From assembly GCF_000220395.1 (NCBI RefSeq), contig NW_004086788.1:1-64000 (forward strand): a stretch of DNA of 64,000 nucleotides. The letters run 5' to 3'. Below are positions 40,206 through 52,381 of this stretch, one piece after another. Each line of letters starts with the position of its first letter. Position 1 is the first letter of the stretch. The position numbers and the translations under genes were made by a program. The notes beneath the pieces are model-generated. The model had not been told where the DNA came from. It did no database searches and saw nothing but the letters and a program-made list of their open reading frames with translations. The DNA is from Ichthyophthirius multifiliis. Taxonomy: Eukaryota > Ciliophora > Oligohymenophorea > Hymenostomatida.

Positions 40206-42140
40206 ATGGAAAAATACTCTGAAGAAATTGAAGAAGAAGAAGAAGAAATTTCTGTACAAGAAATGCATTTTAAAAATATAAATAAACTTCATTAATCAAA
40301 AGAGGCTCACTCGAAAAAAGAAAAGGCCAATATTATTGAAAGCAATCCTTTTACAAATAGCACATGCGTACCTGAAAACCAAAAACCAATAAATTTTATT
40401 TGGTATTAAAATCGTTTTGATACAAATTAAGAAGCTATGGATATCCTAGAGCAGTACTAGGATAAAAATATAGCATTTGTATCTATTTTTGGAAGAAAAT
40501 AAAGCGGGAAAACCACATTAGTGAACAAACTTTTAGATGTCGATAAGGGGGTAAACATGAAAGTATTTGAAAATTCTTAATAAAATGCAAATTTAAGTAA
40601 ATTTTAATAAAGCATATTAATTTGGCCAAGACCATAATATAATAAAAAAATGGATCTTTACATTTTTTTTTTGGAAAACGAAATATAAACGGATTAAAAT
40701 AATGAAGTCGAAAATCGAATTGGGACTTTTTTGTTATTAATTTCGAGTTTTTTTGTATTTAATTTTGTAGGAAAAATTGATGAAAGCTCTTTAAACGAAT
40801 GCAAGTTTGTATGTTCTTTGATTAAATATATACCCAAAAATGAGTATGGAGAATATATGTAGGAAAATATGAGTTAAAATTATATTCCTAGTGTTATTTG
40901 GGTGGTAAGAGATAGTAATGAACGGGTAAATGAAATTAAAAACAAAAATAATGGAAATTTTAATAGTAATTAATATTTGAATGCTTTTTTTAGTTGATTA
41001 AAAAGATAAAAATGATTTTAATAACAAAATTAAGAATTGTTTTTTGAATTATTTTAAGGATAAAGAATGTTTATTGATGAATAAGTTTAATTTATTTTAT
41101 TTTATTTTTTTAAAAAAAGAATTTTTAATTTTTAAAATAATAAAAAAGTCTACATTCAGATGAAAACTAAACTTATAATTAACAAGAATTTTCGGAATAA
41201 ATAAATAATTTGAGAAAAATAATTATTTAAAAAACAGAGGAAAAACATTTTAATGGAAAAAAACTTAATTTTAGAGCATTTATTTAACTTATAAACTTAT
41301 TTGTTAGTAGTATGAACCAAAAACAAACATAATTTAACCTTTATAACGCATGGTAAAATATAATTTATAATGAATGTGTAAGAGGGAGGGATGAATGTGC
41401 TTTTATTATCGAAAATGAATATAAAAATAGATTTTAGAATTCAAAAAATGCATTAGATTTTATTGAATTATATGAAAATATTAGTAGTATTAGAGATATA
41501 ATATTAGAAAAATACGACTCAATAGCCGGGATATAAGAAAAAAATCATTATTATACTTAGTTCAGAATAGAACTAATATCTATGCTAGAATAAAAAGAAT
41601 AGGAAGCTTTTTTAAACAATGAAGATTAAGCAAGTTCAGAAAACGATGTATTAATAAAAGTTTACGGGGAAAAAGTAAAGAATAAGATTTATTAATAAGA
41701 ATATTCACATAATAATATAAAAGAATATATTGATGACTTAGATGCATTTTTGAAGGATTATGAAAAGAAATCTGTTGGAACAAAAAAAGCGGAAAATTTA
41801 ACATAATGCCTTTAATAAATTAATGATGGGTTTGTTAAATTACTTGTTAATTCAATTAAAAAAGAGTTCGAGTAGAAAAATATGAATAAAGAATAAAAAT
41901 AATTTACTTTCATTTAGTAAGAAGAAAAATTTTAATAAGAAATAGATTAAACTAATAAAAAAATATAAGAAATTATTGATAAAGTAATATTTTATTATTA
42001 ATTTTAATTATTATATATTGCTCTCTCTTTTTTAAAGAATAATTATTTGGAATTAGAAAAAAAAAGACTAGAAGAAGAAAGAGATAAAAAATAAAAGTCT
42101 TTAAATTAAAAGAAAGAAGAATCTAATAATATTTAGTATT

Positions 42141-42181
<41 letters not shown>

Positions 42182-42371
42182 ATATTTGAAAATAGAAAAA
42201 ATATTGGAAACGATTAAAATGACTTAGAATAATAGTTAAAAAATAAAGAAAAGACTATTAAAGAATTAAAAGATAAAATTAATGTATTTTATATATTTTT
42301 ATTAACTATTTATTATATTATAAATTTAGAATCTTAAAAGAAATAAAAGTAAGGGGTGTTTTGGAATTTGA
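40206..42371 (+). CDS. guanylate-binding protein (GBP-type large GTPase)
   Basis: Dynamin-superfamily GTPase of the GBP/atlastin type. The P loop reads SIFGRKQSGKTTLVNKLL at about residue 95. GBP features follow: NRIGTFLLLISSFFVFNFVG, KIDESSLNE, VIWVVRDSNE (the RD motif), NYFKDKECLLMN, EEKHFNGKKLNFRAFIQL and NLYNAWQNIIYNE. The C-terminal third is helical and charged (LELEKKRLEEERDKKQKS). Introns: 40966-40993 (28 nt), 41085-41148, 41985-42037, 42136-42195 (with TA repeat) and 42284-42329. The 28-nt intron is doubtful: if retained, with two one-base deletions, it would encode the NQYLNAFF segment that GBPs conserve. An extra A in the A4 run 41940-41943 must be removed for the coiled coil to stay in frame. 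About 637 residues. GBPs act on membranes in several eukaryotes; here the role is unknown. Confidence 0.85.
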
Positions 42372-42628
42372 AAATATTATATTTCAAACTAATTAGATTT
42401 GTTCATAATTTATAAATTATATTTATAAATACTACTTAAAAGAATTATTTATTTTTTTATTTAATAGTATTTTTTTTTTTATAAATTATTTAACTCAATT
42501 AAAATATACTTTTTTATTTAAATAAGAATATAATAATGTTATATATATTTTCTAATCATTGTTTATTATCAAAAAAATATTTATTCAAAACAATTCTAAT
42601 ATTAAAAGTAAATAATTAATTATAAAAT

Positions 42629-43424
42629 ATGGATATAATAAAAAAGAATTAAAAAAAAAATAATAAAAATTAAATAAAAAAAAAATAATAAAAAATAGAA
42701 CATATAGATTTTACTAAAATAATACTTCCTGAAAGAAGTTAAAATATAGAAAAACCTATAGTATGTTTTAAAGGAATATAAATGTATTAATCAGATATAG
42801 ATAAATGTAAGAGAGGCTTTTTACTAAATGATAAATTAATAGATTTTTATATTGAATATTTATTGCAAAAATATAATAAATAATAATATAAAATATTACC
42901 ATCTTACGTATTTTCATCTTTAGATTAATATTAATATGATCCAAACATTTATGATTTAGAAACCCCTTAAGATTATTTTAGAGAAATGGACAAATAATAA
43001 AATATTTAATATAGTATTTTAGAAAAATACGAGAAAATATTTTGTGTAATAAATATAAAAAATTTCCATTGGAGCCTTATATCGATAGAGAAAAATAATT
43101 AAATTAATAATATACATATAAAAATTTATGATAGTCTATATATATAAAATGATTCAGTATTTATTTTTTAATAAAGCTTTTTTAAGAAATGAAATTTAAG
43201 ATTTATATATTTTAAATGATGATGAATTATAGATAAATGTTTAATCTATAAATACTCCCAAATAAAGTGGAAATCCAGATTGTGGAATTTTCTGTTGTAA
43301 ATATTTGGAACATTTATATTAAGATGGTAATAGTAATTAATTTAAAAATGAAGAATTTACTGATAATAAAATAAATGAATTTAGATTTTAATTAGAAAAA
43401 TTAATAATTAGTTATGAATAATGA
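42629..43424 (+). CDS. Ulp1-like SUMO/ubiquitin-like protease (C48)
   Basis: Cysteine protease of the Ulp1/SENP family, which matures or removes SUMO-type modifiers. The compact 264-residue model starts with a Lys/Asn-rich 30-residue leader. Family features in order: FLLNDKLIDFYIEYLLQKY (substrate-binding start), ILPSYVFSSL, NFHWSLISIEK (catalytic His with Trp), IKIYDSLYIQND (catalytic Asp), and TPKQSGNPDCGIFCCKY (oxyanion Gln and catalytic Cys). The whole triad is present. One base must be removed from the T6 run 43164-43169 to join the Asp and Cys halves. A 43-nt GT-AG intron at 43137-43179 would also restore phase but would delete the residues after the catalytic Asp. It lies 257 nt downstream of the GBP gene on the same strand. 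Confidence 0.85.
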
Positions 43425-43479
43425 TCTTTTTCTATTTAATAATAATAAAAATATAATAATGTTTGCCTTATAGTTATAA

Positions 43480-46048
43480 TCATTCAATATTATTTTCCAT
43501 CTTCATTCTTTATATATTTGTTTTTTATTTATATATTTTAAATATATATATTTATTACTTTCTTATCATTCTTTCACATTCCAATAAATAATCCATATCA
43601 GAAGCTTAAGTACTATTATCATCATTTAATTTATTTTATTCAAAATTTACATTAAATTGTTTTTTGATACTTTTTTATTTACATTCAAAATCTTTTTTAT
43701 TTTTCTTTTGTTCGCTTTTGTTCTAACATTTATAATCTGAATTATTATTACTGTTAAAATTAATTAACTAGCTATTGTTTTTTTCTTATATATCTTAACT
43801 TATATTACTTTAGTTTATTGAATTGAACTAATTTTCTTAATTTTTTTAAGAAACAAAAGTTGAAAAAAGTTGGTTTTTTTCTTCTTATTTTTAATTGAAG
43901 ATTTCTTGATTTCCTAATAGTTTAGTGTTTTCGAATTCTTAATCATATTATTAAATAGCTTATTATAAATCTATTTTAAATTATGCTAGTTATTATTATT
44001 AGTGGCTTTATTTATTTTTTTCTTCTTTTTATTTAAAAATAAATTAAAGAGTAAAAGAAGCTGGAATTACATGAGAATTTAAAACATTTAAAACTTTTAA
44101 TTTATTTAATTCATTATTTTACATATATTTTATTAAAGACAATATTTTCCATTAAATTTTTAATATTTATTTATCAATTTTTTCAACGTATTTTTATATA
44201 AAAGTTGCAAGCATATTTTATTCGTATTTTTTTTTACTTTTTTCTTGAATATTTTATAATTCGATTTCATCTTCGTAATATTTTTATATTTATTCCATAA
44301 AAAATTTAAATATATTTATTTTTCGCTCTTATTTTGCAAGTTTTTGTTACATAAATGACATAAATGTATTTTGGAAAACCTATTTAAATTTATATATCTA
44401 TATTTAATTTTATATATATATATAATTTACTATATTCATAGTTTAATTTTCTTCAGCAAACTCAAATAATTTTATTATTTAATTTATTATGATATCAGCT
44501 TTTTTTTTATCATATTTTTTGTCATTTAAAAAGTCTGCTATTTTACTTTTTTCTATAATTAAATCGTTTTTAATTTATTCTCTGTTTATTTAAAAATAAT
44601 CCCAAATAAAAAGCCTAAAAATTTCAGCATTTTCGGCTCTATTTTTTAATATTTCAACAAATGTATTTGCAATTAATTCTATGTTTACTATTTATTTGTT
44701 TTTTAAAGTTGTACTAATAAACTTTGATATTTAAATCCTTTGAAATATTTTATTTTCTCTTTAATTCATTAGCTATTATAATTCGCTTTGGAATTCAGGA
44801 TATCCGTCAATTTTTTATTACTTTAACTATTCTTCGTCTTCATTTAAATTGAGAATATTTTAAAGTAAAAAATGATATTTTTCCTTATTTTTTAAAAAAA
44901 GGTTAAAATTTTGTATTTTTTTTTGTTAATTTACACACCAAAAATCAGCATCTGCTTTCAGCTTTGCATTTATTTATTTAGCTTTTAATGCACTAAATTT
45001 TTATTTTATTTAGCTTTTCTCTCTATAATATTTATTAAAATTATAAATTAAAGCTCTCATTGAAATTTTATATTTATAAATAAGATTATCAAAAATACAA
45101 TCGTAAAAAGAAGAGCATTAATCTATTAAAATTTATTTGTTTTAGTTTGTACTAGCAAGAGATAATATAAATTAAGTTAATTCTTATAAATTAACTATTT
45201 TAATTAAATAAATATTTATTAAAATAATATAATTTTTATTACATAATATTTATTTTGTATCGAAAATTAAATGTTACTTTAATGCATATTCTAAAAAATA
45301 TTTTTTAAGTCATGAATTTAATAACTATTAGCCAGGAGTAAATGCTTAATCATTTTATAAAAAGAAAATATAGTTTAAGTTTTTCTCTTTTGATAAGTTT
45401 TTATATGTAAAAATAAATTAAAATAAAAAATACTTATTATTATAAGTAAAATTCTTCTCTTTATTTTGGGCTTTATAATTATAGTTATTTTTATTATTCT
45501 TTTTTTAATAATTCTCTATTATTATTATTTACTTTTTTTGAATTCATATTATTGCTTTTATTCCAGTCAACTGGATGCATATATTAATATTTGGATAATT
45601 CCTCTTTTTTTAAAAAAAATGACATACTATTTTATTTTAAATATATACCTTCTGTTAATGTTTCTTTTTCTTTTATTGTTAGCTTTTTATTTATTTTTGT
45701 TACATAAATATAAGGATGAGATATATACATAGGTAATTCTATTTATAAATTTTTATCATCAAAATGTTCTTTTAGAGTTACGTTTACACTTTATAAAATT
45801 TCAATCTTATTATTTTTTTATTTTTGTTACATAGTTTCTTATATTTTATTTCCTGTTATATCAATATCTGCTATTTTTCCTTTATGAGGAATTGTTGGAA
45901 CGGATATTATTTGTTTTTGTTATTCTATAAATTTCTGCCTAGATGTATGTATTGGATTTATTACCCCTAAAACTATATGTTCGAATCGCTTTTTATATTC
46001 ACTTTTATCAATAATAAGTTTTTAACCAATAATTTGAATTTCTGACAT
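43480..46048 (-). CDS. large Gln-rich helical protein of unknown function
   Basis: An 840-residue protein in two exons (46048-45434 and 45386-43480, intron 47 nt). One base must be restored in the T6 run 45301-45306. The N-terminus (MSEIQIIGQKLIIDKSEYKK, RFEHIVLGVINPIH, SVPTIPHKGKIADIDITG) is relatively structured. The middle is strongly helical with many aromatic and charged residues (LKADADFWCVNQQKKIQNF, IFRLFIWDYFQINREQI, MLATFIQKYVEKIDKQILKI). The last 200 residues are Gln/Asn/Ser-rich and probably disordered. No membrane segment, no catalytic motif. The gene runs tail-to-tail with the Ulp1 gene, 56 nt apart, and head-to-tail with CFAP61. I do not recognise a family. Confidence 0.68.
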
Positions 46049-46393
46049 ATTTTTTTTAATTGTAATTGAGATTATTTGTTAAATAAAAAATTATAAATAA
46101 TTCAAAATGAATTTTAAAATTTTAAAATTATAAAATAAAATTATTAGTTAATATTTTTATTTGAAATAAAATATATTAATTATACTAGTTTTTATATTCT
46201 ATACTAATATATTTTCAATTTAGATTTTAATTTGTTAAATTTGTAAATGCTTATATATAATAGCCTTTATTTATATTATTTATACCTAATATTTAACTAA
46301 ATTAACAGTAGAATTAAATTAATTATTTAATATATTGATGATTTTAATATAATATTTATATATAAATATGTAATTTTTATATTTTATAATTTA
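46049..46393. other. AT-rich spacer between CFAP61 and the unknown gene
   Basis: Upstream region of the unknown helical-protein gene and downstream flank of CFAP61. Nothing recognisable. Confidence 0.5.
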
Positions 46394-49300
46394 TCATGAG
46401 TCCATTGTGAATTTTTTAGGAGGAACATAATACATAGGTAGATGATTTTAATTTTCCCTAATAAAGTCTAATATTCCTTCCTAAATAAAATTATTTATAT
46501 TTAAATTTAAAAAAATAAAATACTTAAATTTATATAATAATTTCAGGACTTATTTAGCCTCTAATTTTTTAGAATAATTCTTAAACTAAGAATTATCCTG
46601 ATTTAGCATGTCTTCCGATTTCATCCAAAATACTTTAAATATTTTAAGATTTCTAAATATCAGTTTTAGTGATATATCTGAATTCACTAAACCACTCATG
46701 ATAAAGGCAAATAGCCCAATTTTCACTCAAAAATTCAACAATGTTAGGAATGAGATTATTTTTATATCTTACATCTAGTTAATTAAGATACTTTTCTGAA
46801 AGTCCTACAAAAGAAACTAAACTTTAAACAGAAATAGGTTCACTTCCCTAATTTTTTAAAAATATTTTTTAAATATATTAATTTTTCTTTTTTACAAAAT
46901 AATTAATTTCATCTATAATTCCATAATTATCAAATTTAAATCTTATATAATGTCCTTAATTAGTTTCTTAATCAATACTATTACATACAATATCTTCTCT
47001 ATTATTTTCAGCTTCCATAGTTAAAAGTGGTCTTGCATAATCATTTTTTTTAATATTATAATAATATTATTTATTTGGTAAGAATGCTCCTATTCCAATA
47101 GGCATATAAAGATTTGGCAATTCGCCTAAACTGTAAATTTAATCTGTTAAATATCCCAAATCAAGTCCATCAAGGAGACATTTTGCTAATTTTTATCCTA
47201 ATTCTCTTCCATTATATCTTTAAAAAAAATGCATTTAAAGTTTTTATTTAAAAAAAAAAAAAATACTTATCAAGTTTCAAGGATCTACCTATAGACAGTC
47301 TTTTATATCTTTATGAAAATTCGCATATTTTTCCACAACAAAATATGTCTTTTTCGGTAGTTTAGAAGTTTGATTTGACAATAAGTCTTCCATTATAAAC
47401 AAGTCCGTTTTCATGAATTATATAAAATATTTCTTTATCAATATCTACAAGTCCTGAAGTGATTAAGAACCTGGAATTAATTTCGATATCATTATATTTT
47501 TAGGCTTCTAATTGTTCGATTTCCTATTCTGGAGTAATAATAATATTTCCGTCTTCTTCTCCTCTACTTAAGTTATCATCTATGTCTTTATAATTTTCAT
47601 TTTCGTTTTATCTTTCAAGAATTTCTTATTTTTTTTCTGCAATTCTTCTCTCTATTTCATCAAAATCATCTGATTTTTTCCTAAAAATAACAGTTTAACA
47701 AGCCTTAGTATACTCATCAACTTAAATTTCGTGTAAACCGAAACCTCTAAATACGTTAATTCCTAATTTTTCCATCATTTAGAATACCATTTCTTCTACT
47801 TTTTCGTCATTAAAAGGCTCTGGATCATTAACTCTTTTGTCTTCATATTTTAATCTATCTGTATTATTTTTAAACTTGGTTTCTATTTCATAGACTCTTT
47901 GAGGAATCACATAATGAATTCTTTTTGGAGCTACACCTCTATTAAGCATTCCAGAAATAAAGGCAATTGTATGTAAAGTTCTTCCATAGACAGTTATATT
48001 TTATGGTCTTTTTCTTCTTGTTAAAAGGTCTATATTGGAGTCTTTTTTTCCTGTTTTTTTAAAGTGATCGTATATATAAGGATCGTCAATACTATATACG
48101 CCATTAATATAATCTCCATAAACAGGATGCTATTCATTTGAGCCCTCGTATTTTTCCACAAGATGTTAATAATAAGGGGAAGAATATAGTCCTGTAGAAA
48201 TTAGTCTTCTTTTTTCATTTTATAATTCTGTATCTATTAACCCTACTGTACAGACTAAATAATCATAAGGTAAATCTGCATTTTTGTCGAGTTTTATTTT
48301 TTTGCCTTTTTTATCCAAACCAACCATTTTTGCATCTAAAACATTCACTCTAGCATCCAACATTAAGTTTCTTAATTCTTCCATTGTATAGTCTGTTGAT
48401 AATGCTTTTAGTTGATCCCCAGGATTTTATATGTGCATTGTTATTAAACCACCGGGTGCTAATAAGGTTATATGAGTAAAGTTAATGTCTTTTATTGATA
48501 ATAAACTTTCTATGAAGGATATTCCTGTGTCAGAGGCTCCTACTACTACTATTCGGGAATTATTTGATATTTTTACACCACTTAGTTGCTTTTTTGTTAT
48601 CATTGATAATGAGAATGGAGCTTGTTCTTAATCAAAAGCATCTCTTTGGCCGTCTTGGACTTCGGTCAAGTCACCTGTTCGTTCGAAATGTTCTTTTTCG
48701 TGTTCGAAATCCCATTTTCTCTTAAGTAAATGAGGGAATGTACGCACACGAACGAATACTAATTCATTAAAAACATCAGGAAGTAATGTTCGTTCTTAGA
48801 CTTCGAAATACATACAAGTCTTTTTTTTATTTTTATTTTTTCGTTAAATATATTTCTTTTTACTTTATTCATTAAACGTAGGATTTCTTTAAGAATAAAT
48901 CTTGTACATTTAGAAAACAAAGGATTAAGTGCTGTATGTATCAATTTAGTGTGGTAAGTCATGGGATGCTCTTTTAATATAATATGATCTTGAACACAAA
49001 AATGAGATATATAAAAATCTAAATTAACGTTTTTAGAAACTACATATATGCCAATTAACTTTTTTTTATTAAAAAAATTAAAATATAAAATAAAAAATTA
49101 CTGCTTAATCACAAAAGACAGAAAATGCTACTTTTCTTGAAACTGTTTATGTTATAGCTTCAAAAGTGTCAGCATAAACCTAATCTTTGTTAATAAGATT
49201 TGAAAATAGAAGGTCGACATTTTACATATCTTCTAGTTTGCTTTTACGGATAAATATAGAATTGCTTAAAAGTGCATCTTTGTGGAAAATATATAATACG

Positions 49301-51117
49301 TGGTCAAATGTTGAGTTCTTTTTCATTTGAATCTTTATAAATTGCTATAAAAGTGTTGTTTCTGGACATGTAAAAGGTTATGTAAGTATTATATAGTCTC
49401 TATCTTGGAAAATATTAAATGCATATTCTACAAAATCTATTGATCTACTTTCGAAATTCTCGTCTACACAAAAAAGATTGATAACAATTGCGTTTTGAGC
49501 CTCAGGTGGTACTTCAGGTATACTTTCGAGATCTAAAAGGTTTTTAACATAATCATCATAAGGAGTTGACTTTCTTAATATCTATATATATAATATTAAT
49601 TTTATTTATTAATATTTATTTTATATGATATAAATATTATAAAGTTTTTATATATATTTGTTAATAATTACTTATCTTCTTTTTTATTTTTATTATTCTT
49701 TTAAATTTTCATCTTCAATAATTTATTAGACCTCTTTTTTTAAACTTCCACTTTTAGTAAAGTTTAACCTATTCATCATTTAATCAAAAGACTTCATTTT
49801 ATGAATTGCATCAAAAAATTCTATAAAAGATGTTTTTTTTAGAATTTTGGGAACAAACTTTTATTCTTATTATTCATTTCCGAATTTTTTTGTATTTTTC
49901 GTATTCTTTTAATCTGGATCTTCTTTAGGAACTACCATTATAGTTTCCGTTTCATAAACAATTTCTCCAAAACATTCAAGAAAAGAAGCTAAATTCTCAC
50001 ATACTTCTTAAGGAATATCCATATCTTTTATATATTTTGTTTTAAATTTAGATTTTTTTAAAAAAAAGCTTATATAATTTACTTTTAGCATTCAAATTTG
50101 AACCTAATTCATTTAAATCAACATGTCTTTCTTCTTTCATTTCTCCGTTTTCATTACAGAACATTATTTTGATAAATTTTAAGTTTTATTCAACTTTTTA
50201 TCTAAAAATAGTTCTTCCTTCAGAAACTACAGATACAAATTTTTTAAATGCATTTTAAAATGGAGATAAATCAAAATAAGAGGGAGGTTTAAATTCATCT
50301 TCTTTTTTCTCTTCTTCTTATTTCTTTTTAACTCTTTTAGGAGCTTGTTATTTCTTTTAAGGCCTTTTTAAACTTGCCAAACGCTTTTCTTCCATTTTTT
50401 TCTATGCCCAATCTTTCCAATGACCATTTCCATTCATATAATTGCGTGGGAGTCCATAAAATTATAAGGATTAAATCAAAAGTTATCGAGGACTCAAAAT
50501 AATACTTTATATTTCAGGGAAAACATCAGGATTTTCAAAAAAAAGGGAGGAAGGATAATGCAATTAGAATTCTATATTTTTATAGATAAAATATTTAATA
50601 TTTAATAAATAAAATTATTTTTTTTAAAATATAACCTTATAACCAATTATCTATCAAGTCTTCAACTATTTTTTTAGATAAAACTTTTTATTATTCCTCA
50701 GAGGCTAAAATTTCTTCGATTTTCATAACTATTTCAGCTTCTTTATCTTTACAAAATTATTATAAAGTCATTCTTTAACCTATTAAATGACTTTTCATTC
50801 TTTCTTGATTCATTAGCATTAATTTTTCTTAATTTTAATCTTCTTCTTTAAATTATTATTCTCTACGTATATCATCTCTTCGATTTAATATAGCTTCCAT
50901 AAATTCAGGTTTAAATAAATTATCGTATGTTTCTAATTCAAAACATTAGGCAAGAAAACGATAACTATAAATATATATAAATTAAAATATAAAAAAAAAG
51001 TATATATGTATAAAAATATAAAAAAAAATTAAATATATATAAATAGAGAGATAAAAATATATAAATAATAATTAAAAATTTATATATAAATATAAATATA
51101 TAATTATATATAAGAAA

Positions 51118-51166
<49 letters not shown>

Positions 51167-52208
51167 TTAAGAAATTCTTTTATTTTTTATTACTCTATGT
51201 CTGTAGAAATACTCATCAATCCTACCGCTTTATCCCTTACTTAACCTACTATTGCTTTTCCATTATTTTTGAATTTTTTAGTTATTCTTCTTGTAAGATT
51301 TTATGTAGCTATTAAATCTGCTATAAAGAATTCACCAAACTAAGTAGTTAATACTTCACTTTATTTATTGAAAATTTCTGCTAAATCATCATGATCTTAT
51401 TCTCTTGCCATTCTTATTTCCATTATTTCGGTGCATGAATTTTTAGGTGAATAATAAATTTCTGATTTATTATGTATTCCTCTTACTCCTTTTAATCTAT
51501 TTTTATCCTTAGCTGGAATATTAACAAAAAAATTATCTAAAATATCATAAATATAAGATTAAGCTAATTCATTTTCAATCGATTCTCCTCTTTTTAAAAA
51601 AAGAATACTTTCTAATTAAGGTAAAGTTGCATATACATTTTAAAAAACTTTTTAACAAGCATAAAGATCTTCTTTATTTTAATAATTTAAAAGTTCCTTT
51701 GCTATTTTTTTATTTAAAATTATTTAATATTATATATATTTTTCGTATTAATTATAATATTTTTCTTACCAACAAAAAAATATGTCATCCATATTGTATT
51801 ATATGGTGTTACACATATTTCTTCGTCAAAATCAAAAGCTTCAAACATCCAATGTTCCCAAAAATTTTCATGTTAAAAATCTATCATACCTGTAAGTCCT
51901 TAAGGGTAATCATTAAATACAGCACATCCAATAATTTTTTATTATTAATCTAAAATAGTTACACTTAAAAAGCTTCTTTCAAATAAGTTTATTAAATTAG
52001 GATAATCATATAATAGATCGTTTGCTTCTCTTCCATTTTATGTTATTAGTTTTCGTATTTCTTCTATATCGTCTAAATCACTTTTGCGAACTAAAACTTA
52101 AAATTCTTACTCTTCGCCATATATTGTACCACTTTGGTCATTATTTCTATTGTAATTTTACTGCGATTCTTAATGGACTAATTCTGATTGATTTTCTTGA
52201 TAACTCAT
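46394..52208 (-). CDS. CFAP61: cilia- and flagella-associated protein 61 (CFAP61)
   Basis: CFAP61 belongs to the calmodulin- and radial-spoke-associated complex at the base of spoke 3 in axonemes. The model has 1,708 residues (human 1,237). Residues about 25-260 are GNAT-like: KIIGCAVFNDYP, MEIRMAREQDHDDLAEIF, TTQFGEFFIADLIATQ, KAVGLMSIS. A Lys/Gln/Glu-rich insert follows. Then NAIVINLFCVDENFESRSID, HTALNPLFSKCTRFILKEIL, the Rossmann motif RIVVVGASDTGISF (about residue 1,019), LPYDYLVCTVGL, NITVYGRTLHTI and the ending NQNHLPMYYVPPKKF (human YHLPMYAWP). Introns: 51769-51702, 51193-50965 (with TA repeat), 50635-50572, 50082-50025, 49671-49582, 49101-49059, 48863-48820, 47266-47218 and 46523-46481. 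They leave exactly 1,709 codons with no correction, the cleanest model in the window. Confidence 0.95.
51122..51163. repeat. (TA)n microsatellite in CFAP61 intron 2
   Basis: Uninterrupted TA repeat that helps expand this intron to 229 nt. Confidence 0.85.
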
Positions 52209-52381
52209 TTTTTATTTTATTTTTTTTATAATTATTTTGTTTATTTTTGCAGTTTTATTTTTTTATTTTTTTCTTTTTGTTTTTTAATATAATTGTAATT
52301 TTTTTTGTTTTGTTTATATAAATCTATTTTTTTTTTTTCGTAATTTGTTATTTTATTTTTATAAAAAAAAATTATATCTGT

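Noticed and set aside
45466-45732. Plus-strand hydrophobic frame of 88 codons
   Set aside because: It is the complement of a coding exon of the minus-strand unknown protein.
48820-48863. Apparent frame change in CFAP61 near its conserved EILRL motif
   Set aside because: A 44-nt intron restores the conserved sequence exactly.
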